The position numbers and the translations under genes are program-made. DNA of 35,650 nt, taken from an uncultured Verrucomicrobiota bacterium (lineage in GTDB: Bacteria; Verrucomicrobiota; Verrucomicrobiia; Limisphaerales; UBA9464). Shown piece after piece: positions 15,184 through 22,454 of the stretch. Position 1 is the stretch's first letter. Each line of letters starts with the position of its first letter. The stretch spans positions 1 through 35,650 of the forward strand of contig CAIJLV010000145.1 of assembly GCA_903821635.1 (NCBI GenBank), written 5' to 3'. The notes under the pieces were generated by a model. The model did no database searches. It saw nothing but the letters and a program-made list of their open reading frames with translations, and was not told the origin of the DNA.

Positions 15184-15362
15184 AAAGCGGATTGCAGCTC
15201 GCGTGGATCGCAGTGGCCTTGTTCGGAGTGGCCATCGTTGCCTGGGCGTTTTGGTTTCACCGCCGGGGCGGCAGCTACTTGGCAATTCCGGAGTTCGCCG
15301 GTCTGGTGGGCACCTATATCGCCATTCATGGCGTCGCCAAGGCGTGGCGCCTCTCCCAATAA
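15180..15362 (+). CDS. Small two-segment membrane protein
   Basis: A 60-residue protein whose ATG overlaps the stop of the Lgt-like gene by 4 bp (ATGA), which implies translational coupling. It has a hydrophobic helix (LAWIAVALFGVAIVAWAFWF), a short HRRGG loop, and a second moderately hydrophobic helix (FAGLVGTYIAIHGVA). I recognise no family. The tight overlap and clean membrane pattern support it being real and working with its neighbour. Confidence 0.65.
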   Translation: MKSGLQLAWIAVALFGVAIVAWAFWFHRRGGSYLAIPEFAGLVGTYIAIHGVAKAWRLSQ

Positions 15363-15493
15363 GCTCAACCGGCTGAACCAGCATGCCAACTCATCGGAGC
15401 CAACGGCATTACCTACCCGTGCCCACGCCGGCCGGGCGAAGCGCGGCAGCTCCGCCGGCCAAGGCGCCCCGCATAAGCCGACATGTCCAGGCC

Positions 15494-16648
15494 ATGGCCG
15501 CTGCTTACTCGAGCTGCCATTCCCGCTGGAGGCGACTTCTGGTCTGGCTTCTGGGGGGGCTCGCCGTCAGCTCACTCGCCCTCGTTGGCGTCGGCGCACT
15601 TTTCTTCTCCGGCCCTTATCGCACGCCGACAACCCTGCCCCGACAACCGGTCATCGACCTGCACGTCCACACCGCCGGCATCGGAGCGGGCGACAGCGGG
15701 TGCTTCATCTCGCGGGAACTGGAGCGGAGCTGGAAGTTCAACCTCTACCTGAAGGCCTTCGGCACGACGCGAGAGGAGCTCGCCGCCAAGGGCGACGCGT
15801 CGCTCATCGGGCGGATCGCGGCGGAAGTGGCCGGCAGCACTCATGTCACCCACGCCGTCGTGCTCGCGATGGATGGCGCCGTGAACGCGGCCGGTGAACT
15901 CGACCGAACCGCCACCGAGATCCATGTGCCCAACGAATTCGTCGCGCGTGAAGTCGCCCGGCACACCCACCTACTCTTCGGCGCGTCGGTGAATCCCTAT
16001 CGCAAGGACGCCCTCGCCCGCCTCGACTGGTGCGCGACGAATGGCGCGGTGCTCGTGAAGTGGATTCCCAGCCTCATGCACATTGATCCGGCGGACGAAC
16101 GGCTCGTTCCCTTCTACGAGCGGCTCAAACACCATCAGCTTCCGCTGCTCACCCACGCCGGTCAGGAACGCTCCTTCACCCACGCCGACGACCGCTTGGC
16201 CGATCCTGAACGCCTGCGTTTGCCCCTGCGCCTCGGGGTCACGATCATTGCCGCGCACATCGCTTCGACCGGCGAAAACGAAGGTGAACGCGACACCGAC
16301 CGGCTCGCCAAGCTGATGGCGGAATTTCCCAATCTCTACTCCGAAATCTCTTCGCTCACGCAGGCGAACAAGCTGGGTTACCTAAAGGAAGCCCTGACCC
16401 GGCCCGAGTTCGAAGGGCGACTGTGCTACGGTTCCGATTTTCCGCTCAGCAACACGGCGCTGGTTTCGCCCTGGCTGTTCCGACTCAACCTCACTGGCGA
16501 ACAACTGTCCCGACTGTCCGCGCTGGCGAACCCCTGGGATCGCGACGTCGCGCTGAAACAAGCGTTGGGGGTGCCTGACACTGTCTTTGCCCGCACCGAA
16601 ACCCTGCTCGCGCCGCGGCTGGCCAACCGCCAAAGTCGCCGTGAATGA
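15494..16648 (+). CDS. Membrane-anchored amidohydrolase-family metallohydrolase
   Basis: From ATG 15494 the 384-residue product has a signal anchor (RRLLVWLLGGLAVSSLALV). A TIM-barrel metal-dependent hydrolase of the amidohydrolase superfamily follows. Metal-ligand motifs appear in order: DLHVH (residues 55-59), a lysine in AVLVKWIPSL, LLTHAG, IIAAHI, and the catalytic aspartate in YGSDFP near the end. This set fits the amidohydrolase_2-like branch (decarboxylase or lactonase-like enzymes). The anchor suggests the enzyme faces the periplasm. The substrate cannot be told. An upstream ATG at 15383 would add 37 Pro/Ala/Arg-rich residues and is less likely. The next gene overlaps by ATGA. Confidence 0.82.
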   Translation: MAAAYSSCHSRWRRLLVWLLGGLAVSSLALVGVGALFFSGPYRTPTTLPRQPVIDLHVHTAGIGAGDSGCFISRELERSWKFNLYLKAFGTTREELAAKGDASLIGRIAAEVAGSTHVTHAVVLAMDGAVNAAGELDRTATEIHVPNEFVAREVARHTHLLFGASVNPYRKDALARLDWCATNGAVLVKWIPSLMHIDPADERLVPFYERLKHHQLPLLTHAGQERSFTHADDRLADPERLRLPLRLGVTIIAAHIASTGENEGERDTDRLAKLMAEFPNLYSEISSLTQANKLGYLKEALTRPEFEGRLCYGSDFPLSNTALVSPWLFRLNLTGEQLSRLSALANPWDRDVALKQALGVPDTVFARTETLLAPRLANRQSRRE

Positions 16649-17118
16649 AGGCTCCCACCGCCCCGTCTGCCGACGCCGTGACCGCTCCATCCATGGCTGC
16701 TTCCGACCGGGGTTATCGACCCGTGGTCTTCCTCGGGCTGGCTTTGGCGCTCCTCGGCGCAGCCGCCCCCGTGGCCGCCCTGCTCAAGGGCGGCGGACTC
16801 CGCGGCTCGTTGAATGACGCGGCGCTAATGCTGGGCTTTTGGGGGATTTCGCCCTTCGTGCTGGTGCCCGTGGCCGCTTGGTTGGCGCAACGGCCCTTCA
16901 CCCGAGGCGCTGTCTTGGTGCTTTCGAGCGTAGCGTGCCTGTTCGGACTGCTGGGGCACTTTGCGGGCATGGTGCCGCCAGTGCCCAACGCCTCCGACTC
17001 GTTGGCGTTCATCTTCATTCCCGTCTGGCAATGGCCCATGATTCTATTGGCCACCCTCGTCGCCCTCGTCGTCCCGTCGGCGCGCCAAGAGGCCGACTCC
17101 GGCTCCACCACGCCGTGA
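16645..17118 (+). CDS. Four-helix membrane protein of unknown function
   Basis: A 157-residue protein whose ATG overlaps the amidohydrolase stop (ATGA). After a hydrophilic N-terminus it has about four hydrophobic segments: PVVFLGLALALLGAAAPVAA, LMLGFWGISPFVLVPVAAWL, VLVLSSVACLFGLLGHFAGM and WPMILLATLVALVV. I recognise no named family. The start at 16645 gives a 20-residue hydrophilic lead; ATG 16693 (MAASDRGYRP) is a shorter alternative. Coupling to the hydrolase suggests related envelope work. Confidence 0.7.
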   Translation: MKAPTAPSADAVTAPSMAASDRGYRPVVFLGLALALLGAAAPVAALLKGGGLRGSLNDAALMLGFWGISPFVLVPVAAWLAQRPFTRGAVLVLSSVACLFGLLGHFAGMVPPVPNASDSLAFIFIPVWQWPMILLATLVALVVPSARQEADSGSTTP

Positions 17119-17164
17119 CCACCGCGCCGAACCGCGCCCCTTTACAGTTGGTCTGACCGTTCAC

Positions 17165-17201
17165 GGCCGCCCAGACGGCCCGGCGACAATCCGCTCGCCG
17201 G
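17165..17201. terminator. Tandem stem-loops between convergent genes
   Basis: GGCCG/CGGCC (17165-17180, 6-base loop) and CCGGCGA/TCGCCGG (17180-17201, 8-base loop) lie in the 200-bp gap between the end of the membrane-protein gene and the end of the convergent cupin gene. No T-run is present, so the terminator role is inferred from position. Confidence 0.35.
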
Positions 17202-17319
17202 CTCCTTGCGCGCTCACTTGGGCTCCGACCTCCATTACGGCAAAGTTACCTATCCGACCACGTCGTCCGCGGCCCGGGCGGCGCGGCTTCCGGGCGGGCT
17301 AGGCGACGTTGGTTGGGAC

Positions 17320-17649
17320 TCACGCCACCGTCAGCGGACCATCAAACACCGTCAGGCTGATGACTTCGCCGCGGGCGACGTGCGGCCCGTGGCGCACGCC
17401 CTTGGGCACAAAGAAACAGGTGCCCGGTCCGTAGACCAAGCCGTCCTCGCACCAGTCCCCTTGTAACACGTAAACCGTCTCGTTGGCGGCCGGATGCGTG
17501 TGCGCGGGCACCGTGACGCCCGCGTGAAATTTCCGAAGCACCGTCACTCCGCCCGTCTCGGCGTGCCGGTGCAGGACCCCCAACTCCACCCCAGGATAGG
17601 GCCCCGGCTGCCAAGTGACATTTTCGGCCAAAACGACGTGCGGAAACAT
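17320..17649 (-). CDS. Small single-domain cupin protein
   Basis: This is a 109-residue cupin. The first cupin motif is visible as the stretch PAHTHPAANETVYVLQGDW (the H-x-H...E metal ligands of the G(X)5HXH(X)3,4E(X)6G type). The second is GPGTCFFVPKGVRHGPH, with its P-x-G and His. This is the usual size for a stand-alone metal-binding cupin of the quercetinase or ChrR C-terminal-like type. Its ligand or reaction cannot be deduced. It is transcribed alone, convergent with the membrane-protein genes and divergent from the DUF485 gene, with 136 bp between the two starts holding both promoters. Confidence 0.85.
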   Translation of the reverse strand: MFPHVVLAENVTWQPGPYPGVELGVLHRHAETGGVTVLRKFHAGVTVPAHTHPAANETVYVLQGDWCEDGLVYGPGTCFFVPKGVRHGPHVARGEVISLTVFDGPLTVA

Positions 17650-17785
17650 GGCGCGAGGGTCGGCTGCCCCCGCCGCTTGGCAAGCCAGCGGGAGCGCCGT
17701 TTATCGCCCCGGCCCCAAACCGCGCCCCCCAAGCCTCCGCTTTGAACTTTGAGCTTCGCCGACGCTTCCGGTAAACCCTCCGCCC

Positions 17786-18121
17786 ATGACTCCCCCGGAG
17801 ACGAAGTCGTCGGACTACATTCACAGCGAATCGTTCCTGCACAGCCTCATGCGCCGCCAGTTGCGGCTGTCCATCGCCTGCGCGGCGGCGTTCCTCGTCG
17901 CACTGCTCGGCATGCCGTTACTGAACTACTTCTTCCCCGAGGCGATGGCCGTGCGCGTGGGCGGCTTCACGCTCACCTGGCTGCTCCTCGGCGTGCTGTT
18001 CTTCCCCTTCGTCTGGCTCATCTCCTTCCTCTTCATCCGCCGCTCCATCGCGCTAGAAGACGCGGAGGTGAAGGAAGCGAATGCATCTGGAAGGCAGGAA
18101 AGCAGGAAGGAATCGCCTTAA
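17786..18121 (+). CDS. DUF485 membrane protein (YjcH-like partner of acetate symporter)
   Basis: This 111-residue protein has a short N-terminal cytoplasmic part (LHSLMRRQLRLSIACAAAFL) and two membrane helices (about residues 30-50 and 62-85). The ending FLFIRRSIALEDAEV is typical of DUF485 proteins such as YjcH, which is encoded just before the acetate permease ActP in enterobacteria. Here too a symporter gene follows, but a GxxExxY gene lies between. The last ten codons (GRQESRKESP) are made from the left arm of an inverted repeat, so the natural C-terminus has probably been replaced by repeat sequence. Confidence 0.85.
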   Translation: MTPPETKSSDYIHSESFLHSLMRRQLRLSIACAAAFLVALLGMPLLNYFFPEAMAVRVGGFTLTWLLLGVLFFPFVWLISFLFIRRSIALEDAEVKEANASGRQESRKESP

Positions 18122-18165
18122 TTGCTTTTCGCCTCTTTTGCTTTCCTTCCTGTTTTCCTGCCTTC
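18090..18165. repeat. Long inverted repeat (21-bp arms) between DUF485 and GxxExxY genes
   Basis: The left arm at 18090-18110 (GAAGGCAGGAAAGCAGGAAG plus G) and the right arm at 18145-18165 are complementary at 20 of 21 positions, separated by a 34-base AT-rich loop. The left arm is inside the DUF485 coding end, and the stop codon lies in the loop. The same words recur at 18610 and 20193. It could act as a terminator-like hairpin or be a mobile palindromic element. Confidence 0.8.
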
Positions 18166-18180
18166 TGATTTCTCCCCCCA

Positions 18181-18599
18181 TGCTTCCCCATGAACAGCTT
18201 ACCGACCGAATCATCGCCGCGGCGATTGCGGTTCATGGTGAGCTGGGGCCTAGGTTTCTGGAGCCGCTTTACGAACAGGCGATGGGCGTTGAGCTGGGGT
18301 TCGCCGGACTCCGTTACGAGCGGCAAAAGGCTGTTCCGCTCACCTACCGGCAGCGTCCCATTGGCGAACACCGCCTGGACCTGCTGGTTGAAGGACTGGT
18401 AGTGGTCGAACTGAAGGCCGTCACCGACTTGGACCCGATCTTCTTCGCCACCGTCCGCTCCTACCTCAAGGCCCTGAACCTCGACGCCGGCCTGCTGATC
18501 AACTTCAACTCCATGCCCCTGACCGTGAAACGCGTGGGCCGCGAGTGTTTCGGTCCCAATTCCAGCAATTCCAGCAACTCCGGCACAATGGAATCTTAG
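18181..18599 (+). CDS. GxxExxY-family protein (PD-(D/E)XK nuclease-like)
   Basis: This 139-residue protein has the family opening (LTDRIIAAAIAVHGELGPRF) and the core LEPLYEQAM. The first G of the GxxExxY signature is replaced by Arg here (RFLEPLY). A nuclease-like D...ExK core follows as LDLLVEGLVVVELKAV, then YLKALNLDAGLLINF and VKRVGRE. The family is frequently multicopy in Verrucomicrobia and Planctomycetes; its role is not established and activity is only suggested by the motif. The C-terminal tail (NSSNSSNSG) comes from a 9-bp tandem repeat. The gene is flanked by copies of the same palindromic repeat and separates the usual DUF485-symporter pair, which suggests insertion. The frame is open back to ATG 18081, but that part is repeat-derived. 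Confidence 0.88.
18558..18581 (+). repeat. 9-bp tandem repeat at the end of the GxxExxY gene
   Basis: AATTCCAGC is repeated: two perfect units (18558-18575), then a partial unit AACTCC with one change. It encodes the Asn-Ser-Ser tail of the GxxExxY protein, outside the conserved domain. Confidence 0.7.
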
Positions 18600-18609
18600 C
18601 CTTCGCCTT

Positions 18610-18628
18610 TTCCTGTTTTCCTGCCTTC
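18610..18628 (+). repeat. Direct copy of the palindrome right arm after the GxxExxY gene
   Basis: TTCCTGTTTTCCTGCCTTC at 18610-18628 is identical to 18147-18165. The two copies therefore flank the GxxExxY gene as 19-bp direct repeats about 463 bp apart. Upstream of both is a similar TTCGCCT...TTTT stretch. The second copy lies 13 bp before the symporter start codon. Confidence 0.8.
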
Positions 18629-18641
18629 CAAATTGAATCCC

Positions 18642-20942
18642 ATGCTCGCCGCCTTCGACCCTTGGATCCTCGCCTTCTCGCTCGTCACCGTCGCGGTCAC
18701 GATCTGGATGGGCTTCCGCTCCGCCAAGACCTCCAAATCCGCGTCCGACTTTTTCGTCGCCGGACGCAGCGTCTCGGTGGGCTGGAACGCCTCGGCCATC
18801 TCCGGCGAATACCTCTCCGCTGCCTCGTTCATGGGCGTGGCCGGCATGGTCATGTCCAGCGGCTACGACGCGCTGTGGTATCCCGTCTGTTACGCCTGCG
18901 GTTATCTCTTTCTCCTGCTCTTCATCGCGGGCCCATTGCGCCGCTTCGGCGCCTACACGATTCCCGACTTTGCCGAGGGCCGCTACGACTCACCGGTGTT
19001 CCGCAAGATCGCGGTGATCTTCGTCCTGTTCATCGGCTTCTTTTACACCATGCCGCAGATGAAGGGCGCGGGCACGACCCTGGCCTACATCTTCCCCGGC
19101 CTGCCGTATTGGGTGGGCGTGGTGCTGGTCGGCGCGGTCATCACGCTCAACGTCGCGCTGGGCGGCATGAAAGGCATCACGCTGATCCAAGCCTTCCAGT
19201 ATTGGGCGAAGATGTTCGCCATCTCCGTGCCCATCTTCGTGCTGATGAGCGTGTATGGTGGGTATGGGAAGCAGGTGGAGGTGAACGGTAAGCCATCAGT
19301 CACCGAGGACCGCTCAACCGCATCCATCACCACCAACGCGGCAGGACAGCTTGTTGTTTCTGGATCGCCCTACGCCTCGATGCTCGATTTCCGGATATTG
19401 GACCACACTCGGAAGGCCAATTTATCCGTGGCTCGGGAAGCGCAGGTAGCCATTCAGTGGCACCAATCAGGCATAGACCTGGGTTTCACCAACAACGGCT
19501 TGGTCACCGCCGAGAATTTGCTCCAATACTTTGGAAGCTCGGCAGGAGCAGAGGTTCGGATGTCAGTCGAACTGGATGGAGTGCGACTAAAACCATTCAG
19601 CATTCCATCGATAGCTATAGATCGCGCTCGGGCATGGGCTGCGAAGCGTGTGCTTACCGACAACGGAATCTCTGTCCTCGCTGACAACACCGGAATCGTC
19701 TGGGCCGCACCTGTTGGCAGGCTGGAGGACTTGCGGACGTTGATCCGGAAAGAGGGCCGCGTTGTCAGGGATGCCTTGCCGCCTGAAGGGCGTGAGGCGT
19801 TGTCCCCCAAAGCCCCAGCCGACACCACATGGCTCAATCCCTTCGGTCCGCTGACCACCAAGGCTGCCAAGGCGGCGAAGCTCGATGCCCAGCAGGCCAA
19901 ACCCTACGCCCTGCTCTACACCTACTCGCTCATCATCGCGCTGGTCTGCGGCACGGCCGGGCTGCCGCACATCCTCGTGCGCTTCTACACCAACCCCGAC
20001 GGCGTGGCCGCCAAGCGCACCACCATGTGGGTGATGATCCTGATCGGCATCTTCTACGTGTTCCCGCCCGTCTTCGGCGTCATGGGCCGCAACCTCATGC
20101 CCTCGCTCTACGAAGGCACCGGCGCGAAGGGCACGGACAAGGTGGTGCTGGAGCTGCCCAAGGTGTTGGACTCAAAAGACGGAGGAATTTTGAAAACAGG
20201 AAAGCAGGAAGACGGGAAGACGGGAGCCGGCGGTTCCGTCCTGTCTTCCTCCACACCTGTTTTCCCGTCTTCCACCACGCCTGCTACCGGTGCCTCGGGA
20301 GGAATCCCTTGGGGCAGCATCCTGAGCGGCATCACCTGCGCCGGGGCGTTTGCGGCGTTCATGAGCACCTTCAGCGGCTTGCTGGTCTCCATGACCGGCG
20401 CGCTGGCCCACGACGTTTACGGGCGGATGCTGCGGCCCAACTCCACGCCCGCCGAGCGGATGCGCATGTTCAAGTTCTGCGCCGTCGGCGTGGGCACCAT
20501 CGCGGTCGTGCTCGGCAGCTTCGTCGAACCGCTCCAGATCAATTTCATGGTCGGTCAGGCGTTCGCCATCGCCGCCGCGAGTTACTTCCCGCTGCTCTTC
20601 ATGAGCGTGTGGTGGCGCGGCATGACCATGCGCGGCGCCGCGGCCGGCATGTTGACCGGCGGCGTGTGCGCGCTCGCCGCCGTGACGCTCACGAACTTCA
20701 GCGACCTGAAGTGGATCGCCCTCGGCGACTTCTGGGCCGCCCATCCCCTGCTCCGCATCCTGTGCGAACAGCCCGCCATCTGGACCGTGCCGCTGGCCAT
20801 CGGCCTAATGGTGATCGGCTCCAAGCTGACCCGCGCCAGCGTGCCCGCCGATGTGCGAATGAAGATGCTGGTGCTGCACGCCCCGGAAAAACTTGGGCTC
20901 AAGCAGGAATACATCAAAGAGCACGAAGCCCAGGGGCATTGA
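18642..20942 (+). CDS. Sodium/solute symporter (SSS family, ActP-like) with two insertions
   Basis: This 766-residue polytopic transporter has the SSS family layout. The N-terminal helix (WILAFSLVTVAVTIWMGFRS) is followed by the motif SASDFFVAGRSVSVGWNASA, then SGEYLSAASFMGVAGMV, YTIPDFAEGRY, and later AAFMSTFSGLLVSMTGALAH. With a DUF485 partner it most resembles acetate/cation symporters, importing short organic acids with Na+ across the inner membrane. It is longer than usual (about 550-600). Residues 207-410 form a large hydrophilic loop between membrane helices, and residues 518-544 are encoded by a palindromic repeat (TGKQEDGKTGAG...). ATG 18642 is preferred to TTG 18633. Substrate identity is inferred from context only. 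Confidence 0.87.
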   Translation: MLAAFDPWILAFSLVTVAVTIWMGFRSAKTSKSASDFFVAGRSVSVGWNASAISGEYLSAASFMGVAGMVMSSGYDALWYPVCYACGYLFLLLFIAGPLRRFGAYTIPDFAEGRYDSPVFRKIAVIFVLFIGFFYTMPQMKGAGTTLAYIFPGLPYWVGVVLVGAVITLNVALGGMKGITLIQAFQYWAKMFAISVPIFVLMSVYGGYGKQVEVNGKPSVTEDRSTASITTNAAGQLVVSGSPYASMLDFRILDHTRKANLSVAREAQVAIQWHQSGIDLGFTNNGLVTAENLLQYFGSSAGAEVRMSVELDGVRLKPFSIPSIAIDRARAWAAKRVLTDNGISVLADNTGIVWAAPVGRLEDLRTLIRKEGRVVRDALPPEGREALSPKAPADTTWLNPFGPLTTKAAKAAKLDAQQAKPYALLYTYSLIIALVCGTAGLPHILVRFYTNPDGVAAKRTTMWVMILIGIFYVFPPVFGVMGRNLMPSLYEGTGAKGTDKVVLELPKVLDSKDGGILKTGKQEDGKTGAGGSVLSSSTPVFPSSTTPATGASGGIPWGSILSGITCAGAFAAFMSTFSGLLVSMTGALAHDVYGRMLRPNSTPAERMRMFKFCAVGVGTIAVVLGSFVEPLQINFMVGQAFAIAAASYFPLLFMSVWWRGMTMRGAAAGMLTGGVCALAAVTLTNFSDLKWIALGDFWAAHPLLRILCEQPAIWTVPLAIGLMVIGSKLTRASVPADVRMKMLVLHAPEKLGLKQEYIKEHEAQGH
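20193..20273. repeat. Palindromic repeat inserted in frame within the symporter gene
   Basis: The left part AAAACAGGAAAGCAGGAAGA (from 20193) shares its words with the repeats at 18090-18165. Complementary segments include AAAACAGG/CCTGTTTT (20193-20200 and 20256-20263) and GGAAGACGGGA/TCCCGTCTTCC (20208-20218 and 20263-20273). It keeps the reading frame open and encodes a Lys/Gly/Ser/Thr-rich segment in a loop of the transporter. Confidence 0.75.
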
Positions 20943-20953
20943 AGACTCAGCCG

Positions 20954-20993
20954 GCCGGCCCAGTGGAACCTCGGAGCAAGTTCCGGGGCCGGC
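20954..20993. terminator. Hairpin between convergent symporter and SpmAB genes
   Basis: GCCGGCCC (20954-20961) pairs with GGGCCGGC (20986-20993); inside it GGAAC pairs with GTTCC after a small bulge. It lies in the 69-bp gap between two convergent gene ends and can serve both strands. It lacks a T-run. Confidence 0.5.
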
Positions 20994-21011
20994 ACGGCGG
21001 GGACTGTAAAC

Positions 21012-22343
21012 TCACGCGCCCCACACCCACCGACACACGACCACCGCGGCGATGATGCCCGCTAGGTCGGCCATCAGTCCCGCCCAGATGGCGTGCCGGG
21101 TCCGGCGCACCGCGGCCGCGCCGAAGTAAACGGCGATCACGTAAAAGGTCGTCTCCGTGCTGCCAAACAGCGTGGCGGCCATCCGCGTGACGAGGTGGTC
21201 GGGCCCCAGCGTCTTGACGAGATCCGACAGCGCCGCAAGCGAACCGCTCCCGCTCAGGGGCCGAAGCAACGCCATGGGCGCGAGTTCCGGAGGGAAATGG
21301 ACGCGGTTGAGCAGCGGCGTGAGCACTTGGGTAAACAACTCGATCACGCCCGCGCCCCGCAGGCAGCCGATGGCCACCAGCATCGCGACAAAGTAAGGAA
21401 TGATCTGCACCGCGACTTGGAAGCCATCTTTCGCCCCCTCGATGAATTCCTCGTAAACCGGCAACCGCCGCAGCCAGCCGTAGAACGGGAAGAAGGCGAC
21501 CATGAACGGCACGGCGAGCACCGAGACGGCGTTCAGACCCCGAATCCACACCGCTTGCCCGATTTCTTCAGCCGGCAACGTCCGCCCAGCGACTTCGGGG
21601 AAGACCAACACCAGCAAAAACCAGGCAAACACCGCCAGAAAAGCCGCCAAACACAACCCTTGTCCAAACCCCAACGGCGCCAGCGGCGCCTCCTGAACGA
21701 GGTCCGGCGCCGGGCCGACCGCGGCCGCCGCCGGCCCCGCCGACGCCCGGGCGGAAGCCACGGGGACGGGCGAAAACCGTTCCAACACCTTGACCGCCAC
21801 CAAGGCCGCGACGGAGGAGCAGACTGTGGCGAGCAAGGTGGTGCCGACGATGGCGGTGGGATTCTTGGAACCGCCGGCGGCGAGGATGGCAATCGCGTTC
21901 ACCGAAATTAGCTGCACTGAACCGGTGTTAATCGCGAGAAACGTGCACATTGCGTTGGTCGCGGTGCCCGGCTGCGGGTTAAGCGTCTCCAAGTCGCGCA
22001 TGGCCCGCAACCCAAGCGGCGTGGCAGCGTTGTTCAAGCCGAGCACGTTGGCGGCAATGTTCATCACCATCGAACCCATCGCCGGATGCCCGGCCGGCAC
22101 GTCGGGAAACAACCAACGCAGCCCGGGACGCAGTGCCCGGGCGAGCACGCTGACGAGGCCCGCCCGCTCGGCGAGGCGCATGATCCCCAACCACAGGGTC
22201 AGCACGCCGACCAAACCGAGCGCCAGCGTCACGGCAGTTTTAGCGGCCTCGATGGCGCCCGTCGCTGTCTCCTTGAGTTGCCCGGTAAAGCCGCCCACGA
22301 GGACGGCCACCACGAGCATCGCTAGCCAGAGATGATTGAGCAT
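21012..22343 (-). CDS. SpmA-SpmB fusion (nucleoside-recognition/Gate-domain membrane protein)
   Basis: This 443-residue inner-membrane protein has two related halves. Residues 1-200 resemble spore maturation protein A (LWLGIMRLAERAGLVSVLAR, GHPAMGSMVMNIAANVLGLN and NAATPLGLRAM are typical). Residues 260-443 resemble SpmB (VPFMVAFFPFYGWLRRLPVY, EGAKDGFQVAVQIIPYFVAM, LLRPLSGSGSLA, and GSTETTFYVIAVYFGA). In Bacillus these are two genes that affect spore cortex dehydration; homologues are widespread in non-sporulating bacteria, with unknown transport-like roles. An Ala/Pro-rich linker joins the halves. ATG 22343 is chosen because MLNHLWLAMLVVAVLVGG starts the first helix; ATG 22382 would add 13 residues. 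It is divergent from the sigma-factor gene. Confidence 0.9.
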   Translation of the reverse strand: MLNHLWLAMLVVAVLVGGFTGQLKETATGAIEAAKTAVTLALGLVGVLTLWLGIMRLAERAGLVSVLARALRPGLRWLFPDVPAGHPAMGSMVMNIAANVLGLNNAATPLGLRAMRDLETLNPQPGTATNAMCTFLAINTGSVQLISVNAIAILAAGGSKNPTAIVGTTLLATVCSSVAALVAVKVLERFSPVPVASARASAGPAAAAVGPAPDLVQEAPLAPLGFGQGLCLAAFLAVFAWFLLVLVFPEVAGRTLPAEEIGQAVWIRGLNAVSVLAVPFMVAFFPFYGWLRRLPVYEEFIEGAKDGFQVAVQIIPYFVAMLVAIGCLRGAGVIELFTQVLTPLLNRVHFPPELAPMALLRPLSGSGSLAALSDLVKTLGPDHLVTRMAATLFGSTETTFYVIAVYFGAAAVRRTRHAIWAGLMADLAGIIAAVVVCRWVWGA

Positions 22344-22454
22344 CGTGCCGCCAGCCTGCGAAGCCGGATGCACCCACGTCAAAGCTCAAAGTTTCGTGCC
22401 GTTCAGGGTGGACTCTGGCTTGGCGCGGGCCGGCGCAACGGGCAGCCTAACCCC

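Noticed and set aside
18081..18180. N-terminal extension of the GxxExxY protein
   Set aside because: The added residues are translated from the inverted repeat and overlap the DUF485 end; the family begins at ATG 18181.
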